A stretch of 64,000 nt of DNA from Prevotella sp. (GCA_023665755.1 JAMPDF010000001.1:449537-513536); one strand, 5' to 3'. Positions 27,293-37,143 are shown, numbered from the stretch's first letter. A program made the numbers and translations. Notes: generated by a model not told the origin, from the letters alone.

Positions 27293-27600
27293 ATGAAAGT
27301 TGTTTTGCTTACTAGTCCCACAAGTGGTTTAGAAAAAGCCTTTGCTAGACTTTGCGCATAAAACATTGTTTTTTAGTCTTAGTCTAAAAAGATGATACAG
27401 GACTAGTAAAAACCAAAAGCGAACTTGTGGTTATGGCAAATAGCATAAAAATTAAACCAACTGATACAAATTGAATTGCTCTTATCGGTTATTCAAAAGT
27501 ATAACTATTGTCGAATTTATTTAACTATTTTTAGTACAATTCTTGCCATATCGTTGGATGACATCTTTTGGTCCAAACAGAAAGAAAACTAGACTTTGTA
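27293..27600 (+). pseudogene. Decayed short-chain dehydrogenase (SDR) remnant
   Basis: The first 22 codons read MKVVLLTSPTSGLEKAFAR then LCA and a stop. This resembles the SDR N-terminus, where TGxxxGIG would stand at TSPTSGLE. In other frames short SDR-like pieces follow (for example KTKSELVVMANSIK), broken by stops and frameshifts. No intact ORF spans the ~300 bases and the next strong feature is a terminator. The identification rests on a short stretch and is tentative. Confidence 0.42.
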
Positions 27601-27611
27601 TTCATAATTAA

Positions 27612-27646
27612 AAACAATACTTTGCACAAACAAAGTATTGTTTTTT
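27612..27646. terminator. Bidirectional terminator
   Basis: AAACAATACTTTG / CAAAGTATTGTTT, a 13-bp perfect stem with CACAAA loop, followed by T6 on the plus strand and a T run on the minus strand. It serves the convergent lipoprotein gene and anything read from the left. Confidence 0.85.
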
Positions 27647-27647
27647 A

Positions 27648-28100
27648 CTATTTTTTTGTACGTATATAAGTATCACAAAGTGTCATAGCTTCTGCTGTTC
27701 CAAAATAGACTACATTTTGGTTTACATATACTTGAAGATTAGTTGGGTACAGTTGCGATTTTTCTAATACTGCCGCAAACTTTTGAGACAAACTATTGCT
27801 TTCAAATAGATAGATATGAATTTGTTCAGTTTCTTTTTCTGCCAAAATTTCAACAACTGATTTTTTATATAACGCAGTCAATTCGTCTATTTCTTTAGAA
27901 GTAATTGTACCATTTTGTAAACTAGCACTAAGTTTTGCTTGAAAATAGTCTTTTTCTCGATATGTTTCTGCTATAACTGTATATCCATTTTCAGTATACA
28001 TTGCTTTTAATCCATCTGCATCTTTTTGGCTCACATTGGAATGACATGCAAAAAGCAGTAATAAAAGACTCATCAAACATATATATTTTATTTTTTTCAT
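27648..28100 (-). CDS. Small lipoprotein of unknown function
   Basis: A 150-residue protein with a signal peptide (MKKIKYICLMSLLLLLF) ending in a lipobox with Cys 19 (LFAC). The mature part is mixed alpha/beta with no family I recognise; two further cysteines are absent from a metal-type pattern. GGGGAG precedes the ATG. It is the last gene of the patB-tcdA-membrane protein row, about 30 bases after the membrane protein, and may share its transcript. Confidence 0.75.
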   Translation of the reverse strand: MKKIKYICLMSLLLLLFACHSNVSQKDADGLKAMYTENGYTVIAETYREKDYFQAKLSASLQNGTITSKEIDELTALYKKSVVEILAEKETEQIHIYLFESNSLSQKFAAVLEKSQLYPTNLQVYVNQNVVYFGTAEAMTLCDTYIRTKK

Positions 28101-28129
28101 TTGTTGTTTTCTCCCCTATTTATGATTAA

Positions 28130-28903
28130 TTATTTTCTATTTGCGTGAACAAATTTGTTCACTTCTTGTTTTGATTTTGATTGAATAGTTTGATGATATT
28201 TTTTATATAATATATAAATACCATAAATGATTGGCATCCCTAAATTGGTTTCAATCAAACTATTAATTACAATGGTTTGTAGAGAAAAAGCATTCATTGG
28301 TCTAATGCCATTAACGAGAAGTGCAAACTCCCATGCAAACTGAACACTAATACCGATACTATTTAACCAAAGTAGCGAAATCCGCTTGTTTTTTTCTACC
28401 CTTAAATTATATAAAATAAGAATAAAATAGCCTATTGCTAAAATCACCGCCATCCAACCATGATAGGCGAGTGTAGTCCTGCTCGTTGTAATCGTTGCCC
28501 CCCCACCTAAAGAGGATAGACTTGGTACAATTAACCACCAGCCAATAATCAAAAATAAAAATTCTTTCAAATGCTCATCCTTTTTTATGCATAACCAAAT
28601 GAAAGTAAAATTCGTAATTCCATAAGACAAAGACATCCAAAGTAAAATGGCCCCCGTTTGAAACCAGCCACAGACTTGATCATTTATCATAACTACTCTA
28701 GTATGAGATAAATAATAAAAATACCCATAATCAACTAAAAAGTATAGTATACCACCAAATAATGCAAAATAAAAAGTGCTTTTTTTCTTTTTCCACCACA
28801 ATAGTCCAAGTAATACCAATATAAATAATGTATCTAAAATAATGTATAATACATTAAAATTACGAGTGGGTACAATACTGAGTATATCATAATTTAGTGG
28901 CAT
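28130..28903 (-). CDS. Seven-helix-type integral membrane protein, unknown function
   Basis: A 257-residue hydrophobic protein with about six to seven transmembrane segments and a basic tail (KSKQEVNKFVHANRK). I do not recognise the family. ATG 28903 is preferred over GTG 28909 because AGAGGTG then has normal spacing. Its start lies 2 bases after the tcdA stop, so it is translated in the same operon, but the shared function is not evident. Confidence 0.75.
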   Translation of the reverse strand: MPLNYDILSIVPTRNFNVLYIILDTLFILVLLGLLWWKKKKSTFYFALFGGILYFLVDYGYFYYLSHTRVVMINDQVCGWFQTGAILLWMSLSYGITNFTFIWLCIKKDEHLKEFLFLIIGWWLIVPSLSSLGGGATITTSRTTLAYHGWMAVILAIGYFILILYNLRVEKNKRISLLWLNSIGISVQFAWEFALLVNGIRPMNAFSLQTIVINSLIETNLGMPIIYGIYILYKKYHQTIQSKSKQEVNKFVHANRK

Positions 28904-28905
28904 AA

Positions 28906-29616
28906 TCACACCTCTTTTAATAAATCTTTTACGACTTCTGATGCTATAATCAGCCCTGCAACAGGTGGCACAAAAGCTGTACTTCCAGGAATAACACGAT
29001 TGGTTTGGGGATCTATTTCTTCATTTTTACAACGTATGGGTAGTTCTTTTGAATAAACTACTTTCACATCGCGAATTTGCCTTTTTCGCAACTCTTGCCT
29101 TACCACTCTAGCAAGTGGACACACAGAAGTTTTTTCGATATCCGCAACTTCTAACATCGTGGGATTCATTTTATTTCCCGTTCCCATTGAACTGATCACA
29201 GGTACACCCGCTTGTTTAGCTTTACTAATGATTTCTATTTTACCTGTAACAGTATCAATTGCATCTACAACGTAATCATACTGAGTAAAATCGAAACAAT
29301 TTGCATTCTCTGGTAAGAAAAAGCAGTTATATGTATGAACAATAGCATTTGGATTGATACTTAAAATTCTTGTTTTAGCGACTTCTACTTTCTGTTGTTG
29401 AATTGTATCGATAGTTGCGATAATTTGTCTATTGATATTACTTATGGATACAATATCATGGTCAATTAGATCCAATTCGCCAATTCCTGACCTTGCTAAT
29501 GCTTCTACTACATATCCTCCTACACCACCAATACCAAAAATAGCCACTCTCTTCTTTTGTAATTCTATAAACTTTTTTGTTCCAATTAACATTTCTAGTC
29601 GTTTAAATCGATCCAT
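28906..29616 (-). CDS. tcdA: tRNA threonylcarbamoyladenosine dehydratase TcdA
   Basis: A 236-residue E1/ThiF-like enzyme. TcdA uses ATP to cyclise t6A to ct6A at tRNA position 37. Visible: the nucleotide fold AIFGIGGVGGYVVEALARSG, DHDIVSISNINRQ with the Arg that contacts ATP, DAIDTVTGK, and the segment SSMGTGNKMNPTMLEVADI typical of the YgdL/TcdA branch. ThiS- or MoaD-type partners are not adjacent. ATG 29616 has AAAAGGAAA upstream and lies one base after the patB stop. Confidence 0.92.
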   Translation of the reverse strand: MDRFKRLEMLIGTKKFIELQKKRVAIFGIGGVGGYVVEALARSGIGELDLIDHDIVSISNINRQIIATIDTIQQQKVEVAKTRILSINPNAIVHTYNCFFLPENANCFDFTQYDYVVDAIDTVTGKIEIISKAKQAGVPVISSMGTGNKMNPTMLEVADIEKTSVCPLARVVRQELRKRQIRDVKVVYSKELPIRCKNEEIDPQTNRVIPGSTAFVPPVAGLIIASEVVKDLLKEV

Positions 29617-29617
29617 G

Positions 29618-30781
29618 TTATATTTCCTTTTCATTTAAAAATCGAGAAAGTAATTCCAATGCCTTTTCAACATTTTTTCTTTGTGTTGCTACATTCACTC
29701 GTACAAATTCCTTGGCATTTTTTCCGTATTCACTTCCACTAGTGATATATAAGCCAGTTTGTTTTCTAAGTTCTTGTAAAAATGTATCTGCATCTCTACT
29801 ATAATACGATATATCCATCCATATCAAATAGGTTGCATGGGAGGGCACGACATGCAATTTGGGCAAATATTGCTTGATATAGTTCATCCATAATTGCTTA
29901 TTTTCATTAATATACTGATTGAGTTCTTCCACCCATTCTTCACCATAACAAAATGCAGCAATATTGGCAGATATAGCAAAAGCATTGGGTTCTGCCACTT
30001 CATCTGTATTCAAACCTCTATTTACTTTATGACGCAAAAAGGCATTGGGTACAATGACACAAGCCGATTGCAATCCTGCTAAATTAAATACCTTAGATGC
30101 AGCAACACAAGTAATTGAAATTTGTTGACAAGTTGCATTGATACTTGCAAAAGGCGTATAGTGATAACCCGGTTCTACAATATCACAATGAATCTCATCA
30201 GAAAGAACTGTAACATGATATTTTGCACATAAATCGCCAATCCGCGCTAATTCTTCTTTTGACCATATTTTGCCAATTGGATTGTGGGGATTACAAAGAA
30301 TCATCAATGTAGTTTGAGGAAGAGCTAATTTTTGTTCTAAATCGTTAAAATCAATAGTATATTCACCATTTTGATAAATCAGATCACTCGATAAAATATT
30401 ACGACCATTGTTATAGATTGAATTATAGAAAATATTATAAACAGGAGATTGAATCAATACATTTTCTGCGGGGGTTGTAATTTTTCGAATAATAGATGAA
30501 ATAGCTGGTACTACGCCTGTTGTAAATATCATCCATGATGGATCATATTGGACTTGATGACGCCTTTTCCACCATTGTTGTATACTTTCAAAATAAGCTG
30601 GGGGTACAATAGAATACCCAAAAATGCCATGATTAGCTCTATATTGAATGGCTTCTTGTACACAAGGAGCAGTCTTGAAATCCATATCAGCTACCCACAT
30701 AGGCAGTTCGTTTTCGGACACATCCCATTTTAAAGAGTATGTATCGATTCTATTGGTCTCTTGATCAAAATTATACTTCAT
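29618..30781 (-). CDS. patB: PatB/MalY-type PLP-dependent C-S lyase
   Basis: A 387-residue fold-type I aminotransferase-like enzyme. Motifs: LPMWVADMDFKTAP near the N-terminus is diagnostic for the MalY/PatB group, with CNPHNPIGKIWS, SDEIHCDIVEPG and the PLP lysine in VAASKVFNLAGLQ. These enzymes cleave cystathionine or cysteine to a thiol, pyruvate and ammonia, and some also transaminate. It overlaps the DUF3737 gene by 11 bases and has TGGAGAAA upstream of ATG 30781. Confidence 0.92.
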   Translation of the reverse strand: MKYNFDQETNRIDTYSLKWDVSENELPMWVADMDFKTAPCVQEAIQYRANHGIFGYSIVPPAYFESIQQWWKRRHQVQYDPSWMIFTTGVVPAISSIIRKITTPAENVLIQSPVYNIFYNSIYNNGRNILSSDLIYQNGEYTIDFNDLEQKLALPQTTLMILCNPHNPIGKIWSKEELARIGDLCAKYHVTVLSDEIHCDIVEPGYHYTPFASINATCQQISITCVAASKVFNLAGLQSACVIVPNAFLRHKVNRGLNTDEVAEPNAFAISANIAAFCYGEEWVEELNQYINENKQLWMNYIKQYLPKLHVVPSHATYLIWMDISYYSRDADTFLQELRKQTGLYITSGSEYGKNAKEFVRVNVATQRKNVEKALELLSRFLNEKEI

Positions 30782-31622
30782 ATGATTTCTCCACTTGGAT
30801 TTTGGTTTTTCGCGAATCAATCCATCTTTCATCCAAGATAATTTCGCCAATTTCTTTAGCCATAATGCGACCTGAAATCGGATTCTTTACTGAATCAATC
30901 TTCGAAGTAACTACGGCATCTACTGTTGAAAATTCAAACGTTAGATTGGTATTGATGAGTTTGCAATTGACTAACTTTAGATTTTCCATATAACACATTC
31001 CTTGCAAAGAATCAATTGTACAATTGATCAAAGTTATATTTTTTGAATTCCAACCTAAGTATTCACCAATAATCAAAGAATCGTAAATCGTTACATCTTC
31101 GCAGTTCCAAAATGAATCTTTTGATAGCATTTTAGCACGATGAATTTCAATATGCTTCGCTCCATCAAAAGCATAATTTCCATCTAATTGAAAATCGGTT
31201 ATTTTTACATTTTGAGCATTCATACCAAAATAGTTTCCTTTTGCGCTCACTTGTTCTAATGTAATATCTTCACAATTCCAAAGCGTTTCATCTGCATTAG
31301 GTAAGTATACTTGCTTCAAATAAATCTGTTTCGAACGTCTAAACGTTTTAGGCGCTTCTATAATACTACGCTGAATTTGAATATCTTCTGTATACCAAAT
31401 CCCAGAACGTGCCGTATCCAATAAGGTAGATTCATCTACCCGAATGTGATGACAATACCAAAGGGGATATTTCCATTTAAAAATGCTATTTTTTAATTCA
31501 ATATTTCTACATTCTTTTAAAGGCGACTCTCCATCATCAAATGTAGCATCTTCAATCATTAAATCTTGTTCATGATAAAGCGCTCTTTCGCCAGTATAGT
31601 AGCCTTGTTTTAATAACTTCAT
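30771..31622 (-). CDS. DUF3737 family right-handed beta-helix protein
   Basis: A 283-residue protein with repeated short strands of the type NCEDITLEQV, NAQNVKITDFQL, NCEDVTIYDSLI, NSKNITLINCTI, which predict a right-handed beta helix. This pattern, with GYYTGERALYHEQDL at the start, matches the DUF3737 family of Firmicutes. Function is unknown; there is no signal peptide. AAGGAGG lies upstream; I prefer the second of two close ATGs (31622), since the first is only 3 bases from the SD. It overlaps patB. Confidence 0.85.
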   Translation of the reverse strand: MKLLKQGYYTGERALYHEQDLMIEDATFDDGESPLKECRNIELKNSIFKWKYPLWYCHHIRVDESTLLDTARSGIWYTEDIQIQRSIIEAPKTFRRSKQIYLKQVYLPNADETLWNCEDITLEQVSAKGNYFGMNAQNVKITDFQLDGNYAFDGAKHIEIHRAKMLSKDSFWNCEDVTIYDSLIIGEYLGWNSKNITLINCTIDSLQGMCYMENLKLVNCKLINTNLTFEFSTVDAVVTSKIDSVKNPISGRIMAKEIGEIILDERWIDSRKTKIQVEKSYEV

Positions 31623-31769
31623 ATGCTTCATTTCCTCCTTTATTTATTTCATTATACCATATATTGAAAAAAATAAACCTTTTTTTGCAAGTATATAAAT
31701 GATTTTTGACATATTTATCTTAAATAATTATGAGAGAATTCTTTAGTCAATGGTACTTTGTTTTTCCTT

Positions 31770-32876
31770 TTATTGGTTTTGATGAAAATAGGTTTTGATA
31801 TTTGCCATTTTTTCTTGTTGTTTTACTTGAAAAGGACATCTTTTATCACAATGTCCACACTTTATACATGCATCTGCTTTCACAGTTAATTTATCATAGT
31901 GATTATGCGCCATTCTATCTCCTGCAAGCGATAAATCATAATATTTATTGATAATACCAATATCAATTCCTGCTGGACATGGTTGGCAATGATTGCAATA
32001 TACACAATTCCCTATCGCAGATTCAGGTGTAAACCCACCAATGATTGCATAATCACGACTTCCTGGTGATGAGAATGGATATTCCAACAATTCATATAAA
32101 TCATTTAAATTTCTTACACCAGGTACAACTGTGAGCACAGCTGGTCGGTCTAAACTATATTGAATACATTGATTCTTTGTCAATTCTTGATGAAAAGGAG
32201 AAGTATTCGCAGCTAACAGTTGTCCACCATGAAAAGGCTTCATCACGGATATTCCTACACCTTCTTTTTCACAGCGTCGAAACAAACAGGCGCGTTCATT
32301 TGTTGTACCAATACCATATTCATCTCCACACTCTAAATCATATGCTGGATTAATGGAAAACATCATTATATCTATAATTCCCGTATCTAAAACCATATTG
32401 GCTACACTTGGTGTATGAGATGAAAATCCAATATGACGAACTATTCCCTTTTCTTTCAACTGTTTGACATAATCTAAAATACCTTTATCTTTGATATCTT
32501 GAAAATCACTCTCTTCATCAATGCAATGAAGAAATCCAAAATCAATATAATTTGTACCAAGTTTCTCCATTTCCCATTCAAAAGTGCGTTGGATTAAACT
32601 CAAATCACGTGACCAGCCATATTCACCATTTTCATTATATACTGCACCAAAATGAAGTTGCAAATATACTTTATCTCTCTTATTGCAAATTGCTTTTCCA
32701 AATGGCTCATACACTGCCTTGCTACCTGCACATAGATCGAAAAAATTGATTCCATTTTGTATAGCACATTCAATTACCGATTGTATTTCTTTTGGCGAAC
32801 TATTTTGAATTCCTCCCATACCCAATCCCAATACACCGATATTTTCATCCCCTCGTGGTAGTTTTCTATATTCCAT
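31770..32876 (-). CDS. Aldo/keto reductase with C-terminal 2[4Fe-4S] domain
   Basis: A 368-residue oxidoreductase. Residues 1-~270 are an AKR barrel (LGLGMGGIQNSS, NGINFFDLCAGSK, YIDFGFLHCIDEES, GFSSHTPSVANM). The C-terminal part has two cysteine clusters typical of ferredoxin-like domains: CVYCNHCQPCPAG and CIKCGHCDKRCPF. Such proteins are common in anaerobes; substrates are unknown. AAAGGAG precedes the ATG. It stands alone, with its own short intergenic regions. Confidence 0.9.
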   Translation of the reverse strand: MEYRKLPRGDENIGVLGLGMGGIQNSSPKEIQSVIECAIQNGINFFDLCAGSKAVYEPFGKAICNKRDKVYLQLHFGAVYNENGEYGWSRDLSLIQRTFEWEMEKLGTNYIDFGFLHCIDEESDFQDIKDKGILDYVKQLKEKGIVRHIGFSSHTPSVANMVLDTGIIDIMMFSINPAYDLECGDEYGIGTTNERACLFRRCEKEGVGISVMKPFHGGQLLAANTSPFHQELTKNQCIQYSLDRPAVLTVVPGVRNLNDLYELLEYPFSSPGSRDYAIIGGFTPESAIGNCVYCNHCQPCPAGIDIGIINKYYDLSLAGDRMAHNHYDKLTVKADACIKCGHCDKRCPFQVKQQEKMANIKTYFHQNQ

Positions 32877-33052
32877 ATTATTTTACTCCTTTACCATATT
32901 TTTTTGAAGATCATTTTATATTTCAGGTATTATAGCATATTTCTTTGATTCAACCAAGTTATATCTATTTTCTTCTTTTCTATACTGTCAAATTTAAAAT
33001 AAATTCAAAAGTCTACTTACTGCTAGCATCGTTAAAATACTCAAATTAAATA

Positions 33053-33077
33053 AAAACAGGTTACAAGAACCTGTTTT
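33053..33077 (-). terminator. Terminator of the rpsB-tsf-pyrH-frr operon
   Basis: AAAACAGGTT / AACCTGTTTT pair around a five-base loop (ACAAG); on the minus strand a T5 run follows. It lies 20 bases after the last gene of the operon. Confidence 0.85.
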
Positions 33078-33097
33078 CATCATTTATAATATTGATT

Positions 33098-34006
33098 TTA
33101 TTTTTCAACTCTAGATTGATTAATTCTACGAATATAACCCCATGCTACTGCAATACCTAATGCGGTAAATAAAAATACTTGTAACAAGGTAACAGCAAAT
33201 CCTGAATCAGGATCACTAATGAATGCATTAAAACTCATTCCACTGAGCGCTGCTAGCCCAGCATACATTCCGATTACCGCAAGTAGACTGACAACAAGGC
33301 AAGTAATAACAGTAATTAACGTAGCATACCAACGAAGTGGCGCCTTTCCTAATTTATATCCAAAAAAGGCACATACTGGGGATAAAGCAAAGGCTATCGC
33401 AAATAACCATCCTGAAAAAAGCATAATCAATACACCAGGTAAAATACCAACAATTGCACCAACAATGCAAAGCACAATGCTAATCGGTAACTTCTTTTTA
33501 TTTGCATCCTCAGCTTCAATTGCAGCTTGTTGTTCTGCATAGGAAGACGATACACAGGAAGCATGCGCAGGCACATATAATCCCCGATATACTACCCAGT
33601 CCGTATCTTCTTCGGTTTCCAAGTGACAAAAACCACATGATTCAATATTTTGAATATTGAATTGTTGTAATACCTCTGTTAATTTTTCCATTAAATGATC
33701 AAAATAGCCTTTTTTCTTTTCCTTTGAAATGGGAAAATTCATCAAAACTTGAAGAACTATCATTTGATCGATTCCGGAAAATGAAATGGTTCCCTTAATG
33801 TCTTTTTGTAAGGATTTTACAATATCCTTATCTAAAGTATTATTCACTAGCATTGACATTTGATACATCAATGCACCGCCATTACTTATTATATTTACTG
33901 AATAACGATATCCTGCATATTCTCCATAAAGCGTATCTTCTGCTTGTTGAATACCTAGTAGTTGGTTTAATGCAGTCATATTTTTAATTGCACTAGATTG
34001 AAGCAT
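33098..34006 (-). CDS. Membrane protein of unknown function downstream of frr
   Basis: A 302-residue protein with a soluble N-terminal half (~155 residues, including CGFCHLE and a later AHASC, possible metal ligands), then about four transmembrane helices from residue ~170. I do not recognise the family. AAGGAG lies before the ATG and it begins 15 bases after frr, so it is the last gene of the rpsB operon, before the terminator. Confidence 0.75.
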   Translation of the reverse strand: MLQSSAIKNMTALNQLLGIQQAEDTLYGEYAGYRYSVNIISNGGALMYQMSMLVNNTLDKDIVKSLQKDIKGTISFSGIDQMIVLQVLMNFPISKEKKKGYFDHLMEKLTEVLQQFNIQNIESCGFCHLETEEDTDWVVYRGLYVPAHASCVSSSYAEQQAAIEAEDANKKKLPISIVLCIVGAIVGILPGVLIMLFSGWLFAIAFALSPVCAFFGYKLGKAPLRWYATLITVITCLVVSLLAVIGMYAGLAALSGMSFNAFISDPDSGFAVTLLQVFLFTALGIAVAWGYIRRINQSRVEK

Positions 34007-34021
34007 AGTATTCTCCTTATA

Positions 34022-34579
34022 TTAGATAGCCATGATATCTTGTTCTTTTGTTTTAGCAAGATTATCAATTTGTTCAATGTATTTATCCGTTAATTTTTGA
34101 ACTTCATCGCTACGGCGTTTCAATTCATCTTCAGAAATGAGTGAATCTTTTTCCATTTTCTTCAATTGATCCATTGCATCACGTCTAATATTACGTATTG
34201 CAACTTTATTGTCTTCTGCTAATTTCTTCGCCGTTTTAACTAAATCCTTACGGATTTGTTCAGTTAGAGGTGGAATAGGAATTCGTACAATATCACCATC
34301 ATTTTGTGGATTTAATCCTAATCCTGCTGTTTGAATTGCCTTTTCAATTCCCTTTAAAATGGACTTATCATAAGGTTTAATCATAATCATTTGTGGTTCT
34401 GGAGCAGAAACACTTGCAATTTGATGAATTGGCATTGGTGATCCATAATATTCCACCATAACACCATTTAAAACACTTGGATTAGCTTTCCCTGTGCGAA
34501 TTGTTGCAAAATCTTTTTTCACAGCATCAATTGTTTTTTGCATTTTTTCTTCTGCTTGACGCATAATTTCTTTTGGCAT
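34022..34579 (-). CDS. frr: Ribosome recycling factor
   Basis: A 185-residue RRF, which with EF-G splits post-termination ribosomes. Signature segments: AEEKMQKTIDAVKKDFATIRTGKANPS and the hinge-side SPMPIHQIASVSAPEPQM, with RRDAMDQLKKMEKD near the end. The ATG at 34579, with GGAG 9 bases upstream, is preferred over ATG 34594, which has no ribosome binding site. It follows pyrH by about 24 bases, the standard order. Confidence 0.96.
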   Translation of the reverse strand: MPKEIMRQAEEKMQKTIDAVKKDFATIRTGKANPSVLNGVMVEYYGSPMPIHQIASVSAPEPQMIMIKPYDKSILKGIEKAIQTAGLGLNPQNDGDIVRIPIPPLTEQIRKDLVKTAKKLAEDNKVAIRNIRRDAMDQLKKMEKDSLISEDELKRRSDEVQKLTDKYIEQIDNLAKTKEQDIMAI

Positions 34580-34603
34580 ATTCCAGTTCTCCATTTCTAT
34601 TTT

Positions 34604-35311
34604 TTATTTGGTAACAACTGTACCTATTTCAGGGTGTTGCATTACCTTCTTAATATTTCCTTTTACTCCCATATCAAATACAATAGTTTTGATACCTAAA
34701 TCTTCACAAAGTGTAACTGCTGTTAAATCCATTACGCCAAGATGTTTAGATAATACTTCCTGATATCTAATCGTTTCAAAGCGATGTGCGTTTGGATTTT
34801 TTCTTGGATCAGCATCATAAACGCCATCCGTCCCATTTTTAGCCATCAAAATGGTACTAGCTTGAATTTCTGCAGCTCTTAGTGCGGCAGTGGTGTCAGT
34901 ACTAAAATATGGGTTCCCTGTTCCACCAGCAAATAAGACAATTTCTCCTTTTTCAAGTGCATGTCTTGCATGCTCAACTTGCATGGGTTCAACCATATTC
35001 CCCATAGGAATAGCACTCATTACATGTGTACCAATTTGCAATTGCTTCAAGGCAGAGGCAAATGCCAATGCATTTAGTATAGTTCCAAGCATTCCCATTT
35101 GATCTGCTGAAACCCTATCCATTCCGTTTTCTAACGCATCACGTCCACGCCAAATATTTCCTGCACCAATTACAATACCGATGGAAACACCTGTATCAAG
35201 CAAAGATTTCACTTCAGTTGCTATTTCATTTACTTTTTTCATGTCGATGCCAATGCCGTTTGTTTTAGCCAAAGCCTCACCAGATAGTTTTAATAGCACT
35301 GTGTTTTTCAT
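34604..35311 (-). CDS. pyrH: UMP kinase
   Basis: A 235-residue bacterial UMP kinase of the amino acid kinase family; it makes UDP from UMP and ATP. Key regions: LKLSGEALAK, IGAGNIWRG, GGTGNPYFSTDTTAALRA and DGVYDADPRKNP. It works as a hexamer under GTP/UTP control in relatives. The SD AGGAGGG lies before the ATG, and it sits between tsf and frr as in most Firmicutes. Confidence 0.97.
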   Translation of the reverse strand: MKNTVLLKLSGEALAKTNGIGIDMKKVNEIATEVKSLLDTGVSIGIVIGAGNIWRGRDALENGMDRVSADQMGMLGTILNALAFASALKQLQIGTHVMSAIPMGNMVEPMQVEHARHALEKGEIVLFAGGTGNPYFSTDTTAALRAAEIQASTILMAKNGTDGVYDADPRKNPNAHRFETIRYQEVLSKHLGVMDLTAVTLCEDLGIKTIVFDMGVKGNIKKVMQHPEIGTVVTK

Positions 35312-35337
35312 CGTACCCTCCTATTGTATCTTATGGA

Positions 35338-36237
35338 TTAGTTTTTATTAGCAGCGGCGGCAGCGGCAGCAGCAACTTCTGCAGCAAAATCATCATTACG
35401 CTTTTCCATACCTTCACCAACTTCAAAGCGTACATAATTTACTGCTTTTGTATTTTTACTTGCTAAATATTGTGCAACTGTTACACTAGGGTCTTTAACA
35501 AACGCTTGGTCTACTAAACAAATTTCTTTTTTAAATTTAGCTAAACGACCCATCACCATTTTATCAATAATATTGGCAGGTTTTGAGGCATTTGCAGGAT
35601 CATTAGCGATTTCTGCTTTGATTACTTCTGCTTCATGATCTAAGTCAGAAGCATTGATTGAAGACTCATCTAAATAGCGTGGATTGTACATTGCAACATG
35701 CATACATACATCTTTTGCTACTACAGCATCATTTCCTTTGATAACAGATAGAACAACGATTTTACCACCATTGTGTTTATACACACCAAATACTTCATCA
35801 TCTGCTTTTTCTACTTTTACTACACGGCGTAAACTAATTTTTTCACCAATTGTAGCTGTTGCGGCAACAATTAATTCTTCAATTGTTTGATCACCACATT
35901 TCGCAGCGAGCGCACATTTTTCACATGCAGTATCATTAGCCACACAAGCTTCACCAATTTGTTGTAACAATGTAATAAATTTTTCATTTTTAGCAACGAA
36001 ATCTGTTTCCGAATTTAATTCATATAAGTATGCTTTGTTACCATTAATAACAACATCACACAATCCTTCTGCAGCAATTCTTGTTGCTTTCTTAGCAGCT
36101 TTTGCAATTCCTTTTTCACGCAACCAATCTGCAGCAGCGTTAATATCTCCATTGCATTCTGTAAGCGCCTTTTTACAATCCATCATACCAGCGCCAGTTT
36201 TTTCTCTTAATTCTTTAACTAAAGATGCACTAATCAT
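35338..36237 (-). CDS. tsf: Elongation factor Ts
   Basis: A 299-residue EF-Ts, the nucleotide exchange factor for EF-Tu. The N-terminal UBA-like domain has REKTGAGMMDCKKAL, and the TDFVAKN sequence is at the core. An interior insert with CEKCALAAKCG is not part of the usual pattern and could be a local metal-like cysteine cluster. The C-terminus ends in a poly-Ala stretch. AAGGAG precedes the ATG. Confidence 0.96.
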   Translation of the reverse strand: MISASLVKELREKTGAGMMDCKKALTECNGDINAAADWLREKGIAKAAKKATRIAAEGLCDVVINGNKAYLYELNSETDFVAKNEKFITLLQQIGEACVANDTACEKCALAAKCGDQTIEELIVAATATIGEKISLRRVVKVEKADDEVFGVYKHNGGKIVVLSVIKGNDAVVAKDVCMHVAMYNPRYLDESSINASDLDHEAEVIKAEIANDPANASKPANIIDKMVMGRLAKFKKEICLVDQAFVKDPSVTVAQYLASKNTKAVNYVRFEVGEGMEKRNDDFAAEVAAAAAAAANKN

Positions 36238-36261
36238 ATTTTTTCTCCTTGGTTAATTCAA

Positions 36262-37143
36262 TTATTCAGCTTTTTCTTCTACTACTGGAGCAGTTTCGGT
36301 TACTGTTTCTGTAGTTTCTTTTGGAGCTTCTTCTACTTTAGCAGGACGAGGAGCTCTTTCTTTTCTTGGCCTTTTTTCAAAGCGATCTGGACGTTGTCCT
36401 CTAGCAGGGCGTTGAGGCTCATCTGATTTTTCTTCTTCTGGTAAAACATAAGGTTCTACTGCTTCACCATTACCTTCTAATACTGCATTAGCCATTACAC
36501 CTACAATCAAGCGTACAGCTCTTACACCATCATCATTTGCTGGAATAACATAATCTACATCATCAGGATCACAGTTTGTATCTACTAAACCAAATACAGG
36601 AATATGCAATTTTCTTGCTTCTGCTACTGCATTATGTTCTGTTTTAGGGTCTACTACAAATAGCGCACCTGGTAATTGTTGCATATCTTTGATACCACCA
36701 AAGAAGTTTTCTAATTTTTCCATTTCTTTACGAATAGCAATGACTTCTTTTTTAGGAAGTACTTCAAATGTGCCATCTGCTTCCATTTCTTCATATTTGT
36801 GAAGTTTAGCAATGGATTTACGAAGGGTCTTGAAGTTTGTCATTGTTCCACCAAGCCAACGTTGATCTACATAATATTGACCTGCACGTGTTGCTTCTTC
36901 TTTAATGATGTCTTGAATTTGTTTTCTTGTACCTACAAATAATACTTTATTGTTATTTCTTACAATATTAACCATTGCAGCATAAGCTTCTTCAATCTTA
37001 TCTGCAGTTTTTTGTAAGTCAATGATATATACACCATTTCTTTCATTAAAAATATACTCTTTCATTTTAGGGTTCCAACGGCGAGTATGATGACCGAAGT
37101 GAACACCAGCTTCTAGTAATTGCTTCATTGTAATTACAGCCAT
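36262..37143 (-). CDS. rpsB: 30S ribosomal protein uS2 with extended C-terminus
   Basis: A 293-residue uS2. The conserved part (MKQLLEAGVHFGHHTRRWNP, YIIDLQKT, RWLGGTMTNF, DTNCDPDDVDYVIPANDD) covers residues 1-~230. The last ~60 residues are a low-complexity tail of Arg/Pro and Glu (RPARGQRPDRFEKRPRKE, then Glu-rich), longer than in Bacillus. GGAGG precedes the ATG. It is the first gene of the operon, behind a structured leader. Confidence 0.97.
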   Translation of the reverse strand: MAVITMKQLLEAGVHFGHHTRRWNPKMKEYIFNERNGVYIIDLQKTADKIEEAYAAMVNIVRNNNKVLFVGTRKQIQDIIKEEATRAGQYYVDQRWLGGTMTNFKTLRKSIAKLHKYEEMEADGTFEVLPKKEVIAIRKEMEKLENFFGGIKDMQQLPGALFVVDPKTEHNAVAEARKLHIPVFGLVDTNCDPDDVDYVIPANDDGVRAVRLIVGVMANAVLEGNGEAVEPYVLPEEEKSDEPQRPARGQRPDRFEKRPRKERAPRPAKVEEAPKETTETVTETAPVVEEKAE

